The notes: generated by a model from the letters alone, not told the origin. Shown: positions 35,489 to 44,346, numbered from the stretch's first letter. The stretch: DNA of 64,000 bases from Fictibacillus marinisediminis (GCF_023149135.1 NZ_JAIWJX010000004.1:124001-188000); one strand, 5' to 3'. Numbers and translations are program-made.

Positions 35489-36133
35489 ATGAAAAGTCAA
35501 TATCTTGTAGCTAAAGAATCACTTGCTGTTTACGGTGCAGATCAGATAGATCTTCAGGCACTGCTATCAAACATTTTAGGGCCGAAAACTCCTGCGGAAA
35601 CAACAGGTTTTCTTTCTGCTTTAGGAATCCGTAGATTAGTTGAATTAAGTGAGACAGAATTATCAAATGTTCCTGGCTTATCAAAATCAAATTGTATCAA
35701 GCTGAAAGCAGCTTTTGGTTTGTTCCAAAAATTAAGCAAGTCTTTACCAGAGAAGAGAATTGCTATTAAAAGTCCAGAAGATGCTGCGGATTGCATTATG
35801 GAGGAATTACGTTATGAAAAACAGGAGCGATTTCTCGCACTTTATTTAAATACGAGAAATGAAATCATTCGGAAACGTATAATCTTTGTTGGTACGCTTA
35901 ACTCCAGCGTTGTACATCCAAGAGAAGTATTTAAAGAAGGCATCAATTCCAATGCAGCTTCAGTTATTGTTGCTCATAATCATCCTTCAGGTAATCCACA
36001 ACCTTCTAGAGAGGATATTGATGTAACAAAGCGTTTAAAAGAAGTCAGTTCTGTTATTGGGATTGATTTGTTGGACCATATTATCATCGGAGATGGAAAG
36101 TATATCAGTCTAAAAGAAAAGGGATATATTTAA
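35489..36133 (+). CDS. radC: RadC-like JAB/MPN domain protein
   Basis: 214 residues: helix-hairpin-helix-like N-terminus ('RLVELSETELSNVPGLSKSN') and JAB domain with 'SNAASVIVAHNHPSGNPQPS' followed by the metal-site D in 'REDIDVTKRL'. Despite its old name, RadC is not proven to repair DNA. Plasmid copies are frequent near anti-restriction genes. The ATG has AGGAGAG 6 nt upstream; an earlier in-frame start lies inside the hairpin. Confidence 0.85.
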   Translation: MKSQYLVAKESLAVYGADQIDLQALLSNILGPKTPAETTGFLSALGIRRLVELSETELSNVPGLSKSNCIKLKAAFGLFQKLSKSLPEKRIAIKSPEDAADCIMEELRYEKQERFLALYLNTRNEIIRKRIIFVGTLNSSVVHPREVFKEGINSNAASVIVAHNHPSGNPQPSREDIDVTKRLKEVSSVIGIDLLDHIIIGDGKYISLKEKGYI

Positions 36134-36218
36134 GGAGAAAATGATTTAATCAACTTACTTTTTAACTTACGATTTAGTTGAACTCCATCATTGAACAACA
36201 TTTGATTAAATAAAAATA

Positions 36219-36240
36219 GCCCAGGCTCTGTACCCTGGGC
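36219..36240. terminator. Stem-loop after radC
   Basis: GCCCAGG-ctctgtac-CCTGGGC; T-rich on the minus side, so more terminator-like for minus-strand transcripts. Confidence 0.5.
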
Positions 36241-36449
36241 AGTGGTTCGTTTGAAGAATTATAACATTAAAAGTGGCAAAGGCAAAGTGATGATGGTTAT
36301 TGGCGGATATTTAGCCGAGCTTATTATAAAAAATAATAACTGATTTAGGTATAATCAGATGAAAAACAATGATTAAATAGTGGCGACAAAGCGGCTTATA
36401 TCTCTTCTTTATTCAAAGATATTCACTTTCTTTAAATCCATCTTTACAA

Positions 36450-36606
36450 ATTTATACAATGATTTTATACTATACGTATACCTCTTTACTGTTTACCTTT
36501 TTGTTTTGCTATTCTATTTGAAATAGCAGGTTAATAATCAATCTACGGTCTCTGGGACTGACGTTTACACTACAAGTGTGTAAAAATCAGCTCAGAGGCC
36601 TTTTTG
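36450..36606 (+). promoter_or_regulatory. Recurring structured leader RNA, member 3 (before ardC)
   Basis: A TATACT/TATACG -10-like region is at about 36467-36480. Then a first hairpin TGCTATT-ctatttg-AATAGCA (36513-36530), linker GGTTAATAATCAATCTAC, and a nested hairpin at 36547-36600: outer GGTCTCTG/CAGAGGCC and CTGA/TCAG, inner TTACAC/GTGTGTAA, then T5 and GCG. It matches members 2 and 4 closely. Confidence 0.75.
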
Positions 36607-36723
36607 CGTTTCTGGCAGCTATTCAACAAACGAATAGGCGTTTTCCAAAACTAGTATAATCGGTGCTTTCGCTCCCTTATACTCGTTTTTTATATAAATA
36701 CAATGATTATTGGAGGGTTTAAA

Positions 36724-37617
36724 ATGGATAAAAGTATGCCTAAGAGGAACTGGAAGAAAAGCTGCCCAACCATTGAAGAAAAATTGAAGCAGCTACAGCA
36801 GACATTAGAAGATGGCGTGAAGAACTTTTCTTATTCTCCAGAACATTTCAAGGCTATTCTGGAAATGAAAGCACTTATGCCAAGCTATTCATTTAAAAAC
36901 ATGCTTGTTGCAAAAGCACAGCTTCCTCATGCTTCCTTTTTGGCATCTTATTCGCGATGGCAAGAACTTGGAAGGAATGTAGTAAAAGGTGAGAAAGCCA
37001 TCCGCATTTTCAAACCAATCTTTGGATCAAATAAGAACAAAGATCCAAAAGAAGATGTCTTGGAGTCTGATGAAGAAATCAAATTGGTTGGTTTTTGTCC
37101 AATACCGGTGTTCGATTTTAGTCAAACCGAAGGTGAATCGTTACCGATTGATCAGATAAAGATTGAATTGGTCGGAGATTGTAGCGAGGCTCGTGAAATT
37201 ATTGAAATGGTGCATGAAGTAGCAGATTGTCCAATTTCTTATGGTAATACGGGATCTGCGAACGGTTATTATATGCCAGGCACTCATGAAATCGTTGTGA
37301 GTGACAAAGTTTCGATAAATCAACGAGCCAAAACTTTAGTTCACGAATATGTCCATTCGCAGGTGCATCGATTAGGAAACATGAGCACTTCTAAAGAACG
37401 GGAGGTTGTAGCAGAAGGAACAGCCTTCATTGTTTGTTCATTCTTCGGATTGGACACCAGCTCTTACAGCTTTGAATATGTAAAGGGTTGGAGCCAAGGA
37501 GACGGAGACGCGCTATTGAACTATGGGTCTCAAATCTTCGATATCACAAAAACAATCATTGAGCGGTTTCGGGAACGAGACGGGAGTAAAGATAACGAAC
37601 TGCTAATGGCGGTTTAA
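36724..37617 (+). CDS. ardC: ArdC-like antirestriction protein (ssDNA-binding plus metalloprotease fold)
   Basis: 297 residues. The N-terminal part ('FKNMLVAKAQLPHASFLASY', 'RWQELGRNVVKGEKAIRIF') is the ArdC/DUF1738 single-stranded-DNA-binding domain. The C-terminal zincin has HEYVH (207-211) and 'EREVVAEGTAFIV', supplying the third ligand Glu. ArdC proteins protect incoming conjugative DNA from restriction. ATG after GGAGGG at 6 nt. Presence of ardC suggests that this segment is a leading region entering the recipient early. Confidence 0.85.
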   Translation: MDKSMPKRNWKKSCPTIEEKLKQLQQTLEDGVKNFSYSPEHFKAILEMKALMPSYSFKNMLVAKAQLPHASFLASYSRWQELGRNVVKGEKAIRIFKPIFGSNKNKDPKEDVLESDEEIKLVGFCPIPVFDFSQTEGESLPIDQIKIELVGDCSEAREIIEMVHEVADCPISYGNTGSANGYYMPGTHEIVVSDKVSINQRAKTLVHEYVHSQVHRLGNMSTSKEREVVAEGTAFIVCSFFGLDTSSYSFEYVKGWSQGDGDALLNYGSQIFDITKTIIERFRERDGSKDNELLMAV

Positions 37618-37640
37618 TTAACTTTATAGGGGGATAAAAA

Positions 37641-38594
37641 GTGAACATATTGCTGATGGTCTTAGGATCCATCTTTATGGTCTTGTATATCATAATTGAT
37701 TGGTATTCCTTTGATAAAGGTCTGATCCATTTAAATACACAATATACAGCTGAAGAGCAGCCTGACGATGGGCTTCTCTATCAAGCTACATATGACGAGT
37801 TTGGTAAGGCTGATTTTTCTAAGTGGATTGAGGAGAATTGTGAGGTTTCTGAAAAAACAAACACAACGTTCCAAGAACCTCAAACGAATTTTCAAAGTTC
37901 TAGTGCTGTGACTTCCTTAATTGCGGGTTCACCACAAAAAGACTTACTCGCAGAGCTTGAAAAGGAGTTAGAGAAGACTGAAATGGACAAAGGAGAAATC
38001 CTTCGTAATCGGCTTACTGGATTAGCTGAATGCGGTGATGATTTGGAAGCTATCATTCAAACTCAATATCAGCTATATGAGGTTGAAGGAAAATATAAAA
38101 GCATGGATGATTTAAAAGGGCAATTTCCTGAGTATTTTACGCCCGCTATCCCTTCTCCAGTAGTATTGGATGAAGATGTTCCACCTGTAATTACTGAATG
38201 TATTCCGGAACATTCTTTTGCGGAAGAAGGATCTATGCAGCTTAAGCAGCTGAATCCCAGCGATTATATCCTTAATATCAATTCAGAAGAAGACACAAGC
38301 TTACTAGATATTGATCTTCCTGTTTGTCATCAGCATCGTTCAACAGCTCAGATTGCTCAAAATTTAGAGGGTACTCAAGTCTGGTATGGCCGTGTAATCG
38401 GCATTCAAGAACGCTTTATCCATTTCAGAGATTTGTCAAAAAGAAAATGGCTGAAAGTAGGGAAAAGAGCCAGGTTTTTATCTAATGGAGACCTGCTGCT
38501 CGTTCACGTTAATCGAAAAGGTAATTTAGTTTCCGTTGTAAAAATAGTGAGAGTAGAGGAAGCAGCAGCTAATTCTATGCAAATGATTGGTTAG
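37641..38594 (+). CDS. Membrane-anchored protein with OB-like C-terminus
   Basis: 317 residues. One N-terminal membrane helix (residues 2-20), a long acidic low-complexity region (about 35-200) and a C-terminal beta-rich domain ('GTQVWYGRVIGIQERFIHFR', 'LKVGKRARFLSNGDLLLVHV') that looks OB/S1-like. GTG start after GGGG at 7 nt, 23 nt downstream of ardC, so the two are probably cotranscribed. Not recognised. Confidence 0.5.
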   Translation: MNILLMVLGSIFMVLYIIIDWYSFDKGLIHLNTQYTAEEQPDDGLLYQATYDEFGKADFSKWIEENCEVSEKTNTTFQEPQTNFQSSSAVTSLIAGSPQKDLLAELEKELEKTEMDKGEILRNRLTGLAECGDDLEAIIQTQYQLYEVEGKYKSMDDLKGQFPEYFTPAIPSPVVLDEDVPPVITECIPEHSFAEEGSMQLKQLNPSDYILNINSEEDTSLLDIDLPVCHQHRSTAQIAQNLEGTQVWYGRVIGIQERFIHFRDLSKRKWLKVGKRARFLSNGDLLLVHVNRKGNLVSVVKIVRVEEAAANSMQMIG

Positions 38595-38624
38595 TCAACT
38601 GCGGGACAAATTGATTTTGTCCTT

Positions 38625-38664
38625 CCTCTAGATTTACATCATATTGGTTGAATCTAGAGGGTGG
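38625..38664. repeat. Inverted repeat after the 37.6 kb gene
   Basis: CCTCTAGATT...AATCTAGAGG, 10 bp perfect with a 17-nt loop, without T-run. Confidence 0.5.
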
Positions 38665-38810
38665 ATAATATTTCACCGCTTTTATAAGGAGGTGCTTAAG
38701 GATATTAAATTACTATTGTTTATTTACACTTTATTGCTTTTTATGATAAAAAATGACAAAATTCGAATAATTTAGTAGAAAAGGACTGCGACTTTATTAT
38801 TATTTTTGGT

Positions 38811-38973
38811 ATAATGTAACTGTATAGTTAAATATTGTGATTTTGAACCGAAAAGGCAAACTTGGGGAAATCCAAGGACGCAAAGCCAAGGGGCTTCATC
38901 CATGATGGAAAAGCTAGCCGGTTACCGAAACCAGAAGTCTGTCGTGGATACTGTTTTCAAACGGTATCTTTTT
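38811..38973 (+). ncRNA. Cyclic di-GMP-I (GEMM-I) riboswitch with terminator
   Basis: After a TGGTATAAT extended -10 (38810-38818), the leader shows the hallmark GEMM-I blocks in order: GGCAAAC (38855), GGACGCAAAGCC (38876), the variable P3 arm, then GCCGGTTACCGAA (38917-38929). It is followed by a terminator GATACTGTTT-tc-AAACGGTATC plus T5 (38947-38973). The riboswitch senses c-di-GMP and gates the operon that starts at 39007. Whether ligand turns it on or off cannot be told from sequence alone. Confidence 0.92.
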
Positions 38974-39006
38974 GTATTTATTTTTATAAAGAAAGATGGG
39001 GTACGC

Positions 39007-39690
39007 ATGGGGAATTTGGATAAAAGCTTTGAACAACTTAAAAAAGAAATTAGAAAGGATGGCACAGCCATCAAAAAGTTTAAATTTGAGTATATATCCG
39101 GTGAATCTCCTTTTATAAGCTTTAAAGGAATTCAACACATGCAAATGAGCAATACATATTTTGAAACTTTAGAAGAACATATGGAATATGCGTACTACCA
39201 ATGGTTACAAAAGTTCACCGATCGTTTTGAAGCCTTTACTATTAGTGCAGACGTAAATGATGAAGGTGAAATAGAACACGAGGATTTAGAAGTTGAGATA
39301 GGAATTAATATTCCCTCTAAAATGCAAAAGAACTGGGTTAGCTTTTTGGATCGTCCATTAAGAAAGTTAATGGTCCTCTCTCAAAATATTACAGGATTAC
39401 AATTCGTATATCGGAACTACAGAATGATTCAAGTTATATTCAAAATTAAGGTGGGCAGCACTAAGCTTCGAAAATGGGGCACAGATCAAAAATTTAATCA
39501 AACTGTTTATTCTCATTGGGTTGCAAGTTTAAGTGATTTTATGGAAAACAATGATCTCAAAAATTCTCTCGACACGCATAATAAATACTTTTCTGTTTCA
39601 TTCTACTGCCCAGTCCTGCAAGGGAAATTAGCTCAAGAGCTAATGGAAATGGAAGTAAGACACCGTTTTTCGGAGGCTTGGGGAAATTAA
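39007..39690 (+). CDS. c-di-GMP-controlled hypothetical protein
   Basis: 227 residues, soluble, mixed alpha/beta ('FEAFTISADVNDEGEIEHED', 'LRKLMVLSQNITGLQFVYRN'). I do not recognise the family. I start at the ATG 34 nt after the riboswitch terminator; the in-frame codons upstream lie inside the aptamer. It abuts the next gene with no gap, so both are under the riboswitch. Confidence 0.6.
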   Translation: MGNLDKSFEQLKKEIRKDGTAIKKFKFEYISGESPFISFKGIQHMQMSNTYFETLEEHMEYAYYQWLQKFTDRFEAFTISADVNDEGEIEHEDLEVEIGINIPSKMQKNWVSFLDRPLRKLMVLSQNITGLQFVYRNYRMIQVIFKIKVGSTKLRKWGTDQKFNQTVYSHWVASLSDFMENNDLKNSLDTHNKYFSVSFYCPVLQGKLAQELMEMEVRHRFSEAWGN

Positions 39691-40260
39691 ATGAAAAAAC
39701 TGCTTTCATTGATTTTCTTGCTTCTGATTTTAGGTCCCCAACCCGTCCTGGCAGATTCATTTAATGTAAATAAGTTCAATACTCAACTGGAGCAAAAAGA
39801 CGACACAACCAAGGTTTTAGGAAATATGCAGCAGGATGCCGGTCAGCTCACTCCAAAGATTTATAACGTTGGAATTAAGCTTATCACCGTTGTTTTTGTC
39901 CTTTCGATTTTAAGTTACGCGGTTGCCATTCCATTTAAACATCCAGTATGGCTAAAATGGTCGTCAACTTCCATGATTTCGTCCTTAATTGCCATAATAG
40001 GGTTCCGTCTCGTTCCAATCTTTGTATTAACGAGAGACTTAAATAATTTTACAACACTCACCAATGATTTTATCGGTTTACTAACCAGCGTTGGCATTTA
40101 CCTTGCTATAGCTATGGTTATCATTGGACTTGTCATACGTCTCTTCTACAAAATGTTCGGGCAGCCAGAATACTTCCGCTGGAGCAAACGATTATATGTA
40201 GGATCCATTATCGTAACTTTACTTTCCTTGATTGCTCCTGCTGTTTTAGGATCAGTTTAA
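39691..40260 (+). CDS. Polytopic membrane protein with signal peptide, TrbC/conjugation-like
   Basis: 189 residues: signal peptide (1-21, ending PQPVLA), an external stretch (SFNVNKFNTQLEQKDDTTKV) and four membrane helices (about 53-75, 82-105, 122-148, 165-185). The size and plan resemble small T4SS or pilus-assembly membrane proteins of Gram-positive elements, but no definite motif is seen. Second gene of the c-di-GMP riboswitch operon. Confidence 0.6.
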   Translation: MKKLLSLIFLLLILGPQPVLADSFNVNKFNTQLEQKDDTTKVLGNMQQDAGQLTPKIYNVGIKLITVVFVLSILSYAVAIPFKHPVWLKWSSTSMISSLIAIIGFRLVPIFVLTRDLNNFTTLTNDFIGLLTSVGIYLAIAMVIIGLVIRLFYKMFGQPEYFRWSKRLYVGSIIVTLLSLIAPAVLGSV

Positions 40261-40290
40261 ACATTTTACACGAGAAAGGGGATATACATT

Positions 40291-40377
40291 ATGCTAAAAC
40301 TAGTTATTGATAATTCTAAGAAACCTGCTGATACCAACCAATTCATTGAGAAAAAGACGTGTCAAACTCAGTGCTGA
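40291..40377 (+). CDS. 28-residue peptide ending in Cys motif
   Basis: ATG with GAAAGGGG 9 nt upstream. The peptide ends KKTCQTQC. It is third in the riboswitch operon and is followed by a terminator-like hairpin. It could be a signalling peptide or the stump of a longer transfer gene. Confidence 0.4.
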   Translation: MLKLVIDNSKKPADTNQFIEKKTCQTQC

Positions 40378-40407
40378 GCCTAAACCTAGAGGATGGGTAT
40401 AAACGAA

Positions 40408-40435
40408 AAATCCTCCCACTTATGTGAGAGGATTT
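40408..40435 (+). terminator. Terminator-like hairpin of the riboswitch operon
   Basis: AAATCCT...AGGATTT stem; weak T-tail. Confidence 0.5.
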
Positions 40436-40524
40436 CCCTGTCGATGAAAAGCGTTAAACGCTTTATTTAGTTAAACTCAGTATAAAATATTTTAATGTTT
40501 TTGGCAACTATTGACTTGTAAAAT

Positions 40525-40667
40525 TTGTTTACCAAATTTACTCATAATATGATATAGTAAATTTGTCGATGAAATGTGTCTGGGAGAACTATACCCATTT
40601 TTAGGGAGGAGTCTATCCTTAAACGCATTTAATTCGACGTGCATACAAAAAGTGGACGTTTTTTTGT
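40525..40667 (+). promoter_or_regulatory. Promoter, operator and riboswitch-like leader
   Basis: TTGTTT, 17 bp, TATGAT promoter (40525-40553), overlapped by a palindrome AAATTTACT...AGTAAATTT (40534-40564). The RNA could fold as a closing stem GTCGA/TCGAC plus AAATGTGT/ACGCATTT (40565-40638) that encloses two small hairpins of similar sequence (GGGAGaACTATaCCC and AGGGAggAGTCTATCCT). A terminator ACGT-g-CA/TG-g-ACGT plus T7 (40637-40667) shares bases with the closing stem, so the two states exclude each other. Confidence 0.55.
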
Positions 40668-40977
40668 ATTCTAATTTTACATAAATAGTAAAAAAATAGC
40701 TGATCGCGCCAACGACCAGCTTTCCTCACTAGAGGATGTAAAACACACTGTTTAAACTTACAACTTTCAACGGACAACTTTATAAAATCCACCCTTTTAA
40801 AAATGCCACTTTTTAAAAGGCTGCTTTCTTATTGCCTAAATTTGTATTGTTTATAATCCCTATTATAAACAATGCAGCTCCACATTTCAATGATATTAAA
40901 GGCAAAAAAGCAGTGGATTTTCAACATTATTCTACAAAAATCATCGCTAATTTATCATTGATGGAGTGTATTTTCTT

Positions 40978-42090
40978 ATGAGAACGCAATCAATTAAAAT
41001 ACCTAGATCGGATCTAAAAGTGTCTGGTTTTGTGTTCCCACATTTTTATAGAAAATTTCTATTGGAATTGGATGAGGCCTATCAATTCCCTGCTTCAGCT
41101 TGGGCAAATATCCTTGCTTTAGTATGTGATTCCGAAAGTACTGGAATCGTAAGGAACTTTATTCCTAACCAATGGGCTAAGAAACTCTCCATACCAGCCT
41201 CTTCCTTTTACTATGGATATCAATTCTTGATTCAACACAAAATCATAAAAGAGATCGTCATTAATAATGAATATTGTGTAGAGATTCTCAACTATGAAAG
41301 GTTTACTAAACAGGAATTATATAATGACGATCGTAAAGCCAGACCTAACTATTTCAGGGTTCCTTTCGCGTTGTTTGAAACCAATATATTAGCGGAGTTT
41401 GTGAGAACTAAAAACCCACGTGCAATAAAATTTACTTTAAAGTTATTTAATCAGCTACGCGTAAAATTAGGACAAAAAAGAGGGAAATCAGCTTTAGAAA
41501 GTTCCTTCCAGGTCCAAAATTTATCTACTTTAAAAAAGGAGCTCAACCGAACGTCTAAAGAGATTAGAGCTATTTTTGAAATTTTAAAACCGATTTTTAA
41601 CGTTCACTCCATCGGCCTTTCCATGAGGAAGCACCAGGTATGGGTGAAAGCTTATCAATTTAGCTTTAAAGAGAAGTGTGTAGAGCAGCCAGATGTTTTA
41701 GGTGTGGATCAGTTAATGGCCGCCTATAGTGACGACCTATCCCGCTACTTGGATAGAAATGGACTTCGTTACAAGAAGCGGGATCGAGTCTCAATTATGC
41801 TGGCCTTCAAACAAGAAGTAGTAGAAAATTTGAAATACGTAGATAACCTTTCCTTAAGGGATGGCGTAATTAAAGAGATTTACGGAGCAGCCACAGCCAT
41901 TATCGAAGAACGATTAAACACCACAGCAGCATCTGGTAAACGTTTTAAGATTTACAGCTTAGGGGCGTACTTCAGAGTTGTTTTCAGATCCATATTTGAG
42001 CCTTTTAAGAAAACTATACCGGCCGTGGAATTAATAAAGGCACATATAGAGTTACATTTAGAGAAATATAGAACAAAACTATCATTTTAA
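40978..42090 (+). CDS. Hypothetical plasmid protein with winged-helix-like region
   Basis: 370 residues. Two helical-plus-wing segments ('NQWAKKLSIPASSFYYGYQF', 'LSTLKKELNRTSKEIRAIFE') suggest a DNA-binding, replication-initiator-like protein. Conserved aromatic/basic stretches ('RKARPNYFRVPFALFE') do not point to a known family for me. GGAGTG precedes the ATG by 9 nt. The 300-bp leader holds the riboswitch-like element. Confidence 0.5.
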   Translation: MRTQSIKIPRSDLKVSGFVFPHFYRKFLLELDEAYQFPASAWANILALVCDSESTGIVRNFIPNQWAKKLSIPASSFYYGYQFLIQHKIIKEIVINNEYCVEILNYERFTKQELYNDDRKARPNYFRVPFALFETNILAEFVRTKNPRAIKFTLKLFNQLRVKLGQKRGKSALESSFQVQNLSTLKKELNRTSKEIRAIFEILKPIFNVHSIGLSMRKHQVWVKAYQFSFKEKCVEQPDVLGVDQLMAAYSDDLSRYLDRNGLRYKKRDRVSIMLAFKQEVVENLKYVDNLSLRDGVIKEIYGAATAIIEERLNTTAASGKRFKIYSLGAYFRVVFRSIFEPFKKTIPAVELIKAHIELHLEKYRTKLSF

Positions 42091-42690
42091 TATTCAGATT
42101 TACTCTTGTTTAAAAAGAAATGAAACAAGAGTATTCGTCGTGTTGCAGATATACCTAAATAACCAGATTCAGTACCTAAGGGAATCCATCCAAGCATAAA
42201 GATCTTGGAAATCGAAGGATTTCTATTTTTTTTACCTTTTTGTTGTTCCAATTGTATTCTTGTGAATTGTGGATATTCTATTTATTCACTTGTTATTAAA
42301 GATCCTTATCTAACTAACGACCTGTGGAAAGTGAATAATCTAATAGATTACATGTGTATTTGTGAGTTTTATGAATGAGCTGGTTCTTAATGTAGCCGGC
42401 CAAGCTTAGAGCCCGTTGAAAGAACCTCAAATCTGGAAGATCAGCTTAATATATTTGATTTTGTTTTATTGTATTTGAATCTTTTATTACATTATGACTT
42501 TTTAATTCTATTTGATTTTTTTACCAAATAGCGAGTAGGGAATCCATAAATTAAGGCTGTTTTCGTAAAGTTTGTTGTTTTTATACGTAATAATTACTCG
42601 TTAAAAAACATATCAAATAAAGGATGAATCCCTATTACAGGGAATACATTTATTGGTAATAAGCATTCTGGTTAGAGTATTGAGGAGGAT
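42091..42690. other. Gene-free stretch
   Basis: About 600 bp of AT-rich DNA with no supportable gene. An IS-end-like word GGCTGTTTTCGTAAAGTTT lies at 42555 but has no partner nearby. Confidence 0.4.
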
Positions 42691-42693
42691 TTG

Positions 42694-43239
42694 ATGAAAA
42701 AAATTTGGTTAGTTCCTGTATTATTGATTTTTATACTTGTAGGTTGTAATGATGCTAAAAATGGTAAACTTGACACTTCGAAAATAGAAAAGGTTGTTCC
42801 AGAGGGAAATGTAACTAAAGAACAGTTAAAAAATACTCCAGTAAGCTATACAGTTTCTTCACTTGATGTAGGCTTAGACTCCCTTCCGTTCGACTTGAAA
42901 ATTCCGAAAGACATTCCTTTTGATGCTAATCCACTTCAAATCTCAACAATCGAAGATTTTAAACACGATGGAAAAAATTTAAGAGTTAACTTTACAACAA
43001 CCGCTAAAAACAAAACTGATGTGATTTTATTAATGATTACTGTCCATAATTTCAAAGTAGAATATAGTGGAGCTGGGAAAGATATTGAACTATCAGATGG
43101 TGTAGTCGGTAACTATAATGGAAATACAGTCATCTTTGAAAAAGACGGCATTTACTATGATATAAGTTACAATAACAAAAATATTTCATCCCAACAGCAC
43201 AAAAAAGACATTATAAAAATCGCAAATCAAATGCTTTAG
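42694..43239 (+). CDS. Lipoprotein of unknown function
   Basis: 181 residues with a lipoprotein signal (lipobox LVGC near residue 18) and a beta-rich body ('VSYTVSSLDVGLDSLPFDLK', 'GKNLRVNFTTTAKNKTDVIL'). GAGGAGG 5 nt before the ATG; a terminator follows. An isolated extracytoplasmic protein. Confidence 0.7.
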   Translation: MKKIWLVPVLLIFILVGCNDAKNGKLDTSKIEKVVPEGNVTKEQLKNTPVSYTVSSLDVGLDSLPFDLKIPKDIPFDANPLQISTIEDFKHDGKNLRVNFTTTAKNKTDVILLMITVHNFKVEYSGAGKDIELSDGVVGNYNGNTVIFEKDGIYYDISYNNKNISSQQHKKDIIKIANQML

Positions 43240-43277
43240 AAATCGCCTGTTAAAAGAAATTTACAAAACAGAAAAGA

Positions 43278-43310
43278 CTCAGTTAGCACTGTTAAATTCG
43301 CAGTGCTTTT
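43278..43310 (+). terminator. Terminator after lipoprotein
   Basis: GCACTG-ttaaattcg-CAGTGC followed by T6. Confidence 0.75.
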
Positions 43311-43314
43311 TTCT

Positions 43315-43610
43315 TTAGGCAGTTCTTAGCATATTCACAGTCGTTTGAATTGGATTTTGACACGGTGAAATAAGCATTTGCTTTACACGTTCATCAAATG
43401 CTGTCTTCTTTCCTAACTCAAGCCATCGGAACCAATAGAGATAATTGTCGAGATACTTAGTTGCAACCCCCTTGGAACCTTTCCATCCATTTCTTGAGCC
43501 GTTGGTGAAAATTATTAACGTGTTAAATATGGTAAATGCCTTTTTTGACCCGTTCTTTCTGTCGCTCATTTACCGTTTTGTGCTGTAAACCTTTAACAAT
43601 TGAAGAATTT
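43315..43610 (-). pseudogene. IS1595-type transposase, C-terminal remnant
   Basis: The segment 'KGVATKYLDNYLYWFRWLE' is typical of the end of IS1595/ISXO2-like transposases. Upstream, the matching frame is a different one ('NERQKERVKKGIYHI', then a stop, then 'HVNNFHQRLKKWMERFQG'), joined through an extra G near 43470. Only a frameshifted 3' piece remains and no ends are found. Confidence 0.7.
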
Positions 43611-44088
43611 GAAATGAATTGGAATCATGAAGTAAATTTAACAAAGAAGATTTTGGAAACCTTAACTGATTAATCTTTAACCGTACATGTAGCTGAAAAT
43701 CATTGGACACAAAAAAACTCGCTTGGCATCTTGTGACTTCTATGCATGAATTGCTTTCACAAACAGGGTTGAATTTTGAAACTGTAGATGACAGAAGTGA
43801 AGCCCTTCTTCAGCAAAGGAAATTATCAATTGTTATGGTCAAGCCAGTGATTCAATGATTGTAGCAATTAAAAGCCAATAGACTGACGAGACCTTATCAG
43901 AAGTTAAGGAAATGTATGGAGAGAAATGGGAAAATGGATTAACACTCTACATTCTAAACTGTCATCAAATACATCATCGAGGACAAATGACTGTGTTAAT
44001 GAGATTAGCTGGGTTAAAGGTTCCAGGAGTGTATGGTCCATCTATAGAAGAAATGGAAGCAAGAAATACTATTCAGCAATCAAATTAA
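43603..44088 (+). pseudogene. DinB-family protein remnant
   Basis: Pieces in several frames: 'EFEMNWNHEVNLTKKILETL', 'TQKNSLGHLVTSMHELLSQT', 'YGEKWENGLTLYILNCHQIH' and 'HRGQMTVLMRLAGLKVPGVY' with a stop at about 44087. Together they match a DinB/YfiT four-helix protein broken by several stops and frameshifts. Confidence 0.75.
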
Positions 44089-44234
44089 AAGAGAAACCTT
44101 TAAGAGTTTCTCTTCTACCGCTAAGTGAAGGTGGTGCGGTTAAATACAGGATTTCCTATTTTTTATCTACTAAACCTTTAATTTCGTCTTGAAAAATATG
44201 GATATTAAAGGTAAATTTAAAGTATATCTATTAT

Positions 44235-44346
44235 CCTTTTGTCGTATTTGTTCACGATTTTCGTGGTTATCTAAAAATGAAGCAGCCTTTGGGCTGATTT
44301 TTACACTACATGTGTGTATTAAATCAGCTCAAGGCTGCTTTTTTTA
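44235..44346 (+). promoter_or_regulatory. Recurring structured leader RNA, member 4
   Basis: First hairpin CACG-attt-TCGTG (44254-44268), linker GGTTATCTAAAAATGA, then a nested hairpin at 44281-44339: AGCAGCCTT and CTGATTT arms pairing AAATCAG and AAGGCTGCT, inner ACAC/GTGT, then T7. It is the best-paired member and lies about 55 nt before the 44.4 kb gene. Confidence 0.75.

Noticed and set aside
42555..42580. IS-end-like word GGCTGTTTTCGTAAAGTTT
   Set aside because: No matching inverted partner or transposase nearby; a single copy does not define an element.
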